In this document: positions 55,809 to 64,000 of the stretch, piece by piece
How positions within the stretch are numbered: the stretch's first letter is position 1
How the letters are laid out: each line of letters opens with the position of its first letter
Source of the DNA: Notospermus geniculatus
Lineage: Eukaryota; Nemertea; Pilidiophora; Heteronemertea; Lineidae
Direction of reading: 5' to 3'
Assembly (NCBI GenBank): GCA_002633025.1
Contig: NMRB01001265.1
Location: forward strand, 63,806-127,805
DNA length: 64,000 nt
Translations under genes and position numbers: made by a program
The notes under the pieces: generated by a model
The model's input: the letters and a program-made list of their open reading frames with translations, nothing else
What the model was told of the DNA's origin: nothing
The model's database searches: none

Positions 55809-56421
55809 GCTATGCTATGCTAATTAGGTTATGACATCACGTGAAGAACCTATATTGGCATTATGTCGTGGTTGTCGTGAAACTGTAGCGAATCACCTCA
55901 CTGGAAGCCATCCACTCGCCCCCACTCTCTTTTTAATAAGACCGTAGTTAGAACCTGCAGTCATCACCGCAACTGAATCCTTCCCAAAAATCCTGACTTC
56001 TAAAAATAAAGTTAAAAAATTGGTGTAATTTGTTCTGTCTCACGGTGATTGACGTGGTAAGCCTAGTGGTGGGAAGACCGGGATTAACAAAACATCGGGC
56101 TTACAATGGAATCAATCAAATGACATTTTTACTAATGTAGTCGAGCATGAGGGAAGAAGCAACACGTGGATTCTGTCATGTCGTTGCTAGAAAACGGCTG
56201 CAGTTGTTCAGATGATCAGGTCACTCCACGACTTCATCGCCGCCCATTATTCTCTGCTACGGCGACTCAAAATTATCCTGGCGACTGCAGCACCGCCCAA
56301 ATCTTTCCCCTCTACGGCTGGATGCATAGACATAGCCATAGACATATTTATTCTGACTCAAAAACACCCATGCGTTAATATGAGGATAATAATACAGACA
56401 TCTGTGGTATGGCTACAAAAA
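55809..56421. other. No gene recognised
   Basis: Nothing supported between the palindrome and the LINE tail. Confidence 0.4.
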
Positions 56422-56670
56422 TTATACAAGTGAGGCGCAGAAAGATGCCAGGTTCACCAAAGAAGTATGTCCTTTTACACTCAGGGAATTCTTGAAGTAT
56501 TCCAGTTGTAATAACTTGCGTAGATTTTCAAATAAAGAGTAGTGCCAATACGGAATTCGCAGGTGTGTCAATCCAGCACATAATACAAAATAATGAACCT
56601 CGTCCAAAACATCAAGTTGGCCACAGAAATGACAGACTGAGCGATGAATAATATTTTCAAACACAGCCTA
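56422..56670 (-). pseudogene. LINE reverse transcriptase C-terminal tail
   Basis: The - frame reads RSVCHFCGQLDVLDEVHYFVLCAGL..LR..., then LASFCASLV and stop. C-x2-C...DE-HYF...C followed by R matches the C-terminal zinc-knuckle-like motif (CxxC..E.HF...C...R) common in invertebrate endonuclease/reverse transcriptase LINEs. A stop just upstream (about 56671) and the absence of any RT core show it is a fragment. Confidence 0.7.
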
Positions 56671-56723
56671 GGTTTTACAGCTGGAACCTGGAAGGGTCCA
56701 GTTCGAAATCTACATAAAGTATA

Positions 56724-56853
56724 TGGGCCGTATTCAAAAAGGGTGATCGTCGCGCGATTAAGACTTAGATGCGTGTAACTTCACTAAATGCACACGGCTT
56801 CCACCATACATTTGACGAAGTTATACACGCGTGTAAGTCTTACGGCCCTATAT
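56724..56853. mobile_element. Hairpin MITE (GGGCCGTATTC..CGGCCCTATA)
   Basis: TATGGGCCGTATTC on the left and ACGGCCCTATA on the right, with inner arms GACTTAGATGCGTGTAACTTC and GAAGTTATACACGCGTGTAAGTC. Imperfect at the tips. Confidence 0.72.
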
Positions 56854-58108
56854 TTTTTTCCAGAGGTAGTTTTCTCAGGTATGCTTCAAAAGTAAAGTTA
56901 TCCTGATGACTACAGCGCCACCCAACGTCGTCTTCTTCCTCTATGACTCGAGATCATTACTTACGACGTACCGCCAATACTTACAACGTCCTTGCAATGC
57001 AATATGCAAGGTCATTAAGCGCCTCCGGATGCCAACGTTGATGACGCCTAACCGTCGGCCTAAAAAAATGCAGCCTTGACTGAAACTAACCATCTTTTAA
57101 GTGCAGAGGTTCTTGAAATAACGCAAAATAATGAATAGTTTCAAAGACTGTTAAGCCTCCTGTAGCAGAAGCTTATATTTCAAAGGGTGTTTAGAGATTT
57201 TTTTCCAGTGATAGAACGTCGAGCGACTCAATTGCTTGCGGATTCCCTCTCGCTTGCATTACGAGAGCAAGTCTTTGTTTCGATACAAGAGTCTTGAAAT
57301 TGAGTCGAAACGTCAGAATGAGTCGGGTTTTAAAACATTGAATTTAAATCCAAATTTTCGCTCTTGTTACAAAAGCGCTAAAGAATACACTAAAAACGCC
57401 ATCAATGACAGTGCAATAAAGGGACCGCTTTCAATGCTACGTGATATTGTAATCCATGGATTGTGGATAGAAAGAGTTTTCCGAAATGCTGGTGAACTAC
57501 GATGTGGCTGTCTATTTTGCTGTTCGGTTATTCAGAATAAGATTTTAGTGCGTAAAAATTAAAGGAGGCAGTTTGAGGATCTCAAGCTCAAGGTTATCCG
57601 TCAAGAATATGAAGAAAAAAAACAATCTACGAGCTCTTCACAGATGTCCAATGATTTCAGAATCTACTCCTTTTCACACTTGTCTAGGCCATGGATTTGT
57701 GTGTGTGTGTGTGGGGGGGGGGGGGTCTGTAGTACTGTTCTATCTGCAGGCAGTTGATCAATTTCTCATCTCCTGCAACGCTTTTATAAAGCGTATAAAT
57801 TTTTAGTTTGTAATTTTTAAAAAAATAAAAATTGAAAAATTATACCTCTTTTTCTATCAACCAAATCCTTGAGATTTCTTTTCATTTCGTGTCTTTAAAA
57901 CAATTTAGTACAACAAGTGGCTCCTGTCAATGGTGTGATGAAATGGGAACTGCGGGTATTTACCCCGAGACGCCAACGGAAATTAACTTCTTGGCAAGCT
58001 CGTGCAAAATAATCTCGGTGTGACAGGAATTCACGGGGAACTGTGACAATNCTCGTTTTTGTTTGACACCAAGATCGTGAGACTAACCAATTATTACATG
58101 TACTATAA
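56854..58108. other. No gene recognised; N at 58051
   Basis: The frame at 57236-57562 (+) has no domain. It includes the GT/G microsatellite listed separately. Confidence 0.4.
57699..57725. repeat. (GT)n followed by G13
   Basis: About seven GT units followed by a run of 13 G. Prone to slippage and sequencing error. Confidence 0.92.
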
Positions 58109-58440
58109 ACTCCTTCCGCAGTTTCAAACCGCGACCCACTACGTTACCCGCGCTCTGAAACTGCTTCAGTTGGATGCGAGCCTCTAGGTATCGCTAATAG
58201 ACGGCGTTAGCTGTCCGATTCGGGTAATCCCAGCTGGGAATCTGCACAGTGTACATTTTGTAACGTATCTCAGCCAATCAGAAAGTGTGTTACGGCCGCG
58301 TCGGTTAGACCCATGATGGTGGCGTATCGTTGGATTCCTCGTCTGACAGCGCCGTCTATTGATGACCGTTCACTTTTGGTGCCAAACGTGCCAGTGTTTA
58401 GTGGCTCTACACCTATGGCCAACTGACCCCTGGGGAGTGT
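58109..58440 (+). repeat. Dispersed GACGGCG repeat, copy 3
   Basis: ACTCCTTCCGCAGTTTC, CTCTGAAACTGCTTCAGTTG, AATAGACGGCGTTAGCTGTC, CAGCCAATCAGAAAGTGTGT and GCGCCGTCTATTGATGA. Same order as 33966-34310. Confidence 0.85.
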
Positions 58441-58470
58441 ATTAATACTAAAGCATGCAGCTGTTGTAAA

Positions 58471-59395
58471 GGGGCTGTTCACTTTCGGAACCATTTTCCC
58501 CAACTAATTTTTCACTATGTTGCAGTTGTTTGATTTTCATGATAACTTCAGGTATAATATTTTATAATGTGAACAACATAATCATGAAAGAAAAATGTGA
58601 CATCAGCTTCGTTAATTAGGAAAACAAAGAGCATTTGCAAAATGTCCGAAATCAGCATGAAAACAGTGAAATTATTCCCTAATGTTTGTTGTACTGGGAG
58701 AGTAATGGTATAATTTATCATTCATCGAAAAATCATTACTAAACATATTGGTTTTCTGGAAATATTTGCATAAAATGTGTGATTTTCTTCATTTCTGGAC
58801 CCCTATTTAAGTGGGGGCAAAACAGAACAGCACATCTAGGCCTGCCAGATTTGAATGGAATGCTGTGGTAAAGATTGTGGTCAATATCAGTTACAACATG
58901 CATAATCAACCATGACATGTGGGTAGGCCTGAGTGAGCAGTAGGACGTCAAATTCAAGTATTCCCTTTTATGACCTTACGCAACACCAACAAACCACTGA
59001 TCACTGATATTGACCATAATCTTTACCACAGCATTGCATTCAAATCTGACAGGCCTAGATGTGCTGTTCTGTTCTCCCCCCCAGTTAAATAGGGGTCCAG
59101 AAATTAAGAAAATCACACATTTTATGCAAATATTTCATCAAAACCAATATGTTTAGTAATGATTTTTCAATGAATGATAAATAATACTATTACTCTCCCA
59201 GTACAACAAACATTAGGGAATAATTTCACCGTTTCCTGCTGATTTCGGACATTTTGCAAATGCTCTTTGTTTTCCTAATTCATGATTATGTAGTACACAT
59301 TATAAAATATTATACCTGAAGTTATCATGAAAATCAAACAACTGCAACACAATGAAAAATTAGTTGGGAAAATGGTTCCGAAAGTGAACAGCCCC
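58471..59395. mobile_element. Large foldback element, 400-bp arms
   Basis: Left arm 58471-58890 and right arm 59004-59395 are inverted copies, starting GGGGCTGTTCACTTTCGGAA and ending TTCCGAAAGTGAACAGCCCC, with a unique centre of about 113 bp. The arms differ by small indels. No protein. Possibly derived from a longer DNA transposon by internal loss. Confidence 0.92.
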
Positions 59396-59520
59396 GTTTT
59401 GTTTATTTTTGCTGCACTGATGCATTGCTTTTTCTAGGTTTGCAATGAAAATGTCTGAATTTTGATAGGCAGGTGTGACACCACTAAATGTCAGCTAGGC
59501 CTACTGTCGAATATTAACTT

Positions 59521-60773
59521 AGACTGGTACCCAGGTCCTAACAATTTTACATCGGACTTTTGCAGATGTTAGGACCGGTCGTGCCTATTCTTATTTTTAA
59601 CACCTTCGTGATTGGTGGATTTACTGGGTCAAATGGAGGTCACCTTCTATCTGCATCAATATGACAGCCGTATTGAGAGTTGAATAAATTTACATAATTT
59701 ACATAAAATTTCCAAGTGACGTCACTGGCATAATTCCTCCGAAATGGGGCCAATAGGCCTACTGGTCCTACCAAACAAACCAAGACTGCATTGCGCTGGT
59801 TGGTAGGATCAGGTACTAGTCTAATATTAACTAACACGTAGAAATATTCTAAGGTCCATGGGATGTGCCCACCAGGAAATCAAACTAACAACTGTTAAAA
59901 AACACAAAATGACGTTCAGAGATTCCCTCATAAAGTTCTTCAGAGTGCTAACATGTAAGGCATGTCAACTATGGTCAGCTCGTTATTGCCTTTCTTCCTA
60001 ATACCTCCGGGTTGACCAGGATCAAACTAAACCATTATTTATTGGACCAAATCAATCCGAAAATATTACCCAACGTGCTCGGCATGCATTTCGCCAGTAA
60101 CAGGACAGTTTGGGTCAGCATGCTTATCGCAAAAACACTGTCTTGCAATCAACACGTCTGTATGTGCATGTATGTCTATAGATCAGAGTGGACACTGGCA
60201 CATGAGGAGACTGCAGAAAAAAAGCGTGGTCAATAACGGCAATGATAATCACCATATTGCCTAGAATTGGTATCATGTGGGGCATCTTATGATCATTGTC
60301 TCTAGTCGAGCTCATTGATAGTGGTTGTGTGTAAGTGGTCATCATTGTTAGTGTTGTCAGAGGGTGATCACTGTTTGTGATTTTTGCGAGGCACATTTGC
60401 AAAGTACTCTACATGTACCGTAGACTAGTATCTTATCCTACCAACCTGTGCGCTGCAATCGGACGTAGTTTGGTTGGTAGGACCAGTATCTGTCAGTGAC
60501 GTCATTTGGGATTTTTTTTGTAAAATTACGTCAATTTATTCAATTCTCAGTATGGCTGACGTCAGGAATGCAGATAGAAGTGACCTACCATTGACCCAGG
60601 AAATCCACCAATCACGATGGGGTTTCTCATGTTAAAGATAGAAAAAGTGTCAACATAATAGTTCCTAGTTACAGACCACCTGCGCCACCACCGGCTAATC
60701 AGATCCACGAACGCGCCCGGTCCTACCATGTGCAAAAGTCCGATGTAAAATAGTTAGGACAGAGTACCAGTCT
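59521..60773. mobile_element. 1.25-kb element with 300-350 bp inverted ends
   Basis: AGACTGGTACCCAGGTCCTA is mirrored by TAGTTAGGACAGAGTACCAGTCT. The arms share TTTTACATCGGACTTTTGCA, AATCCACCAATCACGA-type and GGTTGGTAGGA sequence (59521-59825 and 60423-60773). The 600-bp centre has no transposase I recognise. A non-autonomous long-TIR transposon. Confidence 0.88.
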
Positions 60774-60790
60774 ACATAGACCGTCGTTAG

Positions 60791-60871
60791 ATTGGTTCCC
60801 AATCTCACCGTTAGGACTATTGTATATACATGTACTCCATGTACAGTCCCAGCGGTGAGATCGGGAACCAG
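60791..60871. mobile_element. 81-bp hairpin (TGGTTCCCAATCTCACCG)
   Basis: TTGGTTCCCAATCTCACCGT..GGACT is mirrored by AGTCCCAGCGGTGAGATCGGGAACCA. Just outside the 1.25-kb element. Confidence 0.8.
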
Positions 60872-61232
60872 TTTAAAAGCACAGGTGTCCTCAGTGATGT
60901 TGACGACCTGTGTACATGTACACCTATAGGCGTGTCTTGATCGGTATTTTCATGGTCCAGTTGCTGAAAAAAAGTGGAATATTGGGTGGCCAGTCACTGT
61001 CAACTCTGATGTCTGAGGCAGTGTAAAAGAAGTCGAACGAGATCAACTACGGATGTCTTCATTCATGAGCTAGCTGATTTCTTTCATATTGAAAGCGATC
61101 ACGTCGTTTCTGTTACGTGTACCTGACACCCACCGGAAACTTAGAAATCATGTAATGGATGGGAATCAAAACTCCTGCTCCCGAACCTTTGACCTTTTTC
61201 TGCGTACAAGATGATAGTAAACATGAAGCCTT

Positions 61233-61310
61233 CTACGAATTTCGCAAGTTTTCGACCCTAACCAGGGTCTTCCTCGGGCATTTTCTAGTAGAGATCCCAG
61301 AAGTGAATAG
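61233..61310 (-). repeat. Hammerhead-like module, solo inverted copy
   Basis: CGAATTTCGCAAGTTTTCGA..GACCCTAACCAGGGTC..TTCCTCGGGCATTTTCTAGTAGAGATCCCAGAA. Equivalent to the left arm of the foldback at 54496; the right arm is absent. Confidence 0.8.
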
Positions 61311-61859
61311 GCTCTATGTTGGATTTCTGCTACAAGCAGAGCGAAGAGCCGGCAGTTGTCCTTGACACTGGCACGTTAGCCATCTGTAGGATTGTCCTTA
61401 CCTTGGGGTAAAGGTAGCAAAAATGACACAAAAGGTCTAATCATCCCTTCTGGCCGGAAGATCCATCTTTTCTCACCTCTGGCAGTGTTAGAAGTCGTCC
61501 GTTTTGTACGAAGTAATAGATAATTCTTTTGATAATGGCAGAGGTAATAGTGGCTAGGCAGCGAGTCGTGGAACTTAATGGCCAAAAACTCATGCGGATG
61601 ATAGAGTAGGACATAACCTCGGTGTTTTAAGCCAGCAAGAGTGTGCAATCTAATGCCACTCATTTTAGCTGGAACAGGAAACATTAATGTTGAAGAGATT
61701 TTTAACCTTTCCTCTGCACTTTTGAAAGTACATCAACCGAACACTCACATTACTCTGGCTCTCCTCAGACGCTCGTCCTGATAATGTTTTATTGGATTTC
61801 AAGATACTTTACATTTATTTTTTCCTGAGAAGGTGTTTGTAGAATTTTAACTAGGGTGA
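61311..61859. other. No gene recognised
   Basis: A 102-codon - frame (61376-61684) has no domain. Confidence 0.4.
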
Positions 61860-61904
61860 CCCGTGGAGTAGTTGGCCTCGTATTGACAGATATACATGTA
61901 CATG

Positions 61905-62480
61905 TAGACACTTTGCCAAAGTCGGCCATATTTTCCCAGAGGGTAATAACAAACACTGAATGTACAGTGAATGTACACCATTGATGTGCAGCATGTTTTA
62001 AAATCTGCAAAAACATAAAAACTTGCCGTGAATGTCTCACATAACATAACCATCAGTAATGTTACATTAATATGCACTGAGCCTTGGCTTACTTTTCGTA
62101 AAATACAGTGTAGTAGGTAATTCAGAAAAGAAAAAACAGACTTTTGTTGCTTAACCAACCTTGGGTCCAAGTTTATGAATCATCATGTTTCACACTGTGG
62201 GATAGGCCCTACACACCTGGAGCCGAGGTTTGGCTTAAAAATGGCATAATAAACGTCTTTCAATTTTTTTGTTCGAAATATCTGCAAAAATTTGGGCCTG
62301 GGCATGGTTCACCACATAATATGTAGCATTGCTGAGGACGTGTTCATTTTGTAACTTTTCACGAAAGTTTTGTGTAATTGCAGGTTTTAAAACAATCATG
62401 CTCTATATCAATGGTGTACATTCACTGTACATTCATGTATTACCCTCTGGGAAGAAATGGCCGATTTTGGCAAGGTATCT
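61905..62480. mobile_element. Foldback, 100-bp arms with central unique DNA
   Basis: CTTTGCCAAAGTCGGCCATA..CCCAGAGGGTAATA..TGTACATTCA-type arms at 61911-62015 are inverted at 62378-62476 (AATGTACACC..ACCATTGAT and GGCCGA.TTTGGCAAG). The loop of about 360 bp is unassigned. No TSD could be fixed. Confidence 0.75.
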
Positions 62481-63244
62481 ATTTGTTCTAGAGCCACACT
62501 CCACCGGCAAAGGAAGTTTCCACGGAACGGCACAGACGGATACGTAATATGGGCGCCTCGAAACCTCTCCTGTACCAGTTTTTCATCCAACCGTCTGTAT
62601 GGTAGACATTTTTCTGATCAAATCGTGCGCTGCTCAAATGAATTCATTCAAAAATTGACATCTTATTCATTTCAACTGATCTGTTCGTTTCAGTCGACAT
62701 TCAAGAGATGACGTTATCTATTCTATGCTACACTGCTCCCGTCGTGCTGTGGGCGAAAAATAACATAAAGCGCACGATACATCATGTAGCTGTCTGTATG
62801 TTTTAGGTTCTCAAGGATTGGTATGATACTGAATTTAAGAGTGATAGTTACTACATGTACATTTGTACAATACAGCTGTTGATAATCATGTCGTTGGACA
62901 TAATTCTCCAGATTTTAATGAATCGCCATTTGTGACCTTCCACAACAAAACCAGGGGGAGTCGCTCAGAAGGTGAGCCTCAAAGAACTAAGATGACACCA
63001 GGAGAGAATGGAAGGAATAGAGCGTTTCAGATTTCACAATAGACAGACAATATTGACACTGACAAACATTTGGTCTCAACCTGCCAAGCTGAGAGCGACA
63101 TGTGCCTGGTATTGCTGTGGAAGGTCACAGTTTGTCAAGTTAATTTTGTCAACATTCCTTCCCACCCTTTGTCTGAATTTGCATTAAATTAGGCATTACA
63201 AATACGAAAATAAAAACATTTCAACCTCAAGGGGTGGAATAACG
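62481..63244. other. No gene recognised
   Basis: Nothing supported. Confidence 0.4.
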
Positions 63245-63635
63245 TTATATGAAGTGGACCATATACCGAATATAGGTAGGGTTGGTTCTCAGCGTCAGGG
63301 GAGGCCGCGGGTGTGGCAGTCGGACGGTCGGCGCCTTTCGGCGACGCCTCTTACCACGAATCTTCCGTGCTTCACCAATCACAGCCCGAAGAGATGAAAG
63401 CTCCTGCACGGATAGCTGCCCAGAACACATTATACTACTTCTGGTACCAACACGTACGGATATAAAGCAAGGAGTTTCTGCGCAACAGTCGCGTAAATTT
63501 CTTGGTCGAGCAGAATTTGAAATTTCAACACGTTCCTTGACGAAAATTACGCGAGCTAATGAAAAGTCCCTGGTCTCAGATGTTTGGAAGAATAATGGAA
63601 AGTTAAAGCACCAACTGCTGCTATCGTTTATTTCT
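63245..63635 (-). CDS. Unassigned 130-codon open frame
   Basis: The - frame is open from about 63635 to 63245: ..VRVGTRSSIMCSGQLSVQEL..GEARKIRGKRRRRKAP.. with a basic stretch followed by a proline-rich tail. GTG followed by GTAAGA near 63353-63345 could be a splice donor. The + strand (63282-63638) is open as well. The basic/proline texture could be a LINE ORF or a nuclear protein, but no family is recognised. Confidence 0.2.
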
Positions 63636-63640
63636 TAATC

Positions 63641-64000
63641 GATTTTTGTCTCCCACCGCACCAGTGCAATAATCTAACTTGTATTTAATTGAGATTTCTC
63701 GCACGTTTTTCGGGGCATTTGCCGGGCCAGACGGCAATGGATGAAAGCTTTCGATTTCCTCGGGGGCCGATCAGGGATGATATGATTTCTCGACAAAGGG
63801 AATTTTTTATCAAAAAAAAGAAGTCGAGGAAATGATCTGACGAACCGATGGTGGTAGAAATGGGCTTTTGGGATTCGACTAGTAGGTGGTGCTGAAATGA
63901 AGTTTTCTTCGATGAGTGCTTCAATTAAAGCCATGGTCGTACGGGGAGTTTGCCTGTCTACTACAAATGCGACTACTAATATAAAGCATAAGGAATCATC
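63641..64000. other. No feature recognised
   Basis: End of the window; overlapping - frames (63674-63934) carry no domain. Confidence 0.4.

Overview
This 64 kb window reads as nuclear DNA from a highly heterozygous marine invertebrate, most likely a deuterostome such as a cephalochordate, echinoderm or hemichordate; a lophotrochozoan cannot be excluded. The grounds are a moderate AT bias, no dense long open frames, no bacterial-style operons, eukaryotic splice-like signals, fragments of non-LTR retrotransposons, very many palindromic MITEs (short non-autonomous DNA transposons), and recurrent tags such as TACATGTACATG and TAGGCCTAC. Single N bases mark probable assembly joins. The species call is inference.

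No intact protein-coding gene could be identified. The only coding sequence I can place in a family is transposon debris: the 3' end of a CR1/L2-like LINE (1757-2455, + strand) with frame breaks, and the C-terminal CxxC...H...C tail of another LINE reverse transcriptase (56422-56670, - strand). Weak candidates are a short Kozak-started ORF followed by a GTGAGT donor (8038-8183), a GPCR TM7-like NPxxY stretch (15876-16184), and open stretches at 23275-23865, 38413-38880 and 63245-63635, all on the - strand.

Layout: 0-3 kb holds a 48-bp minisatellite in three blocks, the last two flanking the LINE fragment, plus a separate 57-bp minisatellite. 3-10 kb has short duplications and simple repeats. 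10.9-13.9 kb is a 1.2 kb direct duplication ending in a MULE-like MITE family, of which the copy at 14.4 kb has a perfect 10-bp target-site duplication. 15-26 kb carries mixed MITEs, several nested. 26.9-31.3 kb is a 2.1-2.3 kb near-tandem duplication with an N exactly at the joint. 31-39 kb is dense in foldback elements. 39.6-43.3 kb is a clean 1.84 kb tandem duplication. 44.7-47.1 kb is a 0.95 kb duplication with a tRNA-like SINE head. 48-64 kb contains many MITEs, including two large foldbacks (58471-59395 and 59521-60773).

The main biological content is therefore a layered record of transposition. Because four segments are present twice at roughly 97-99% identity, the window contains its own filled and empty sites, and these reveal precise insertions. 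The most striking is a 36-bp perfect palindrome bounded by a 7-8 bp direct repeat at 13155-13204. A recurrent module with a hammerhead-like core (CTGAnGA, a stem-loop, then GAAA) occurs at several sites and may come from Penelope-like elements.
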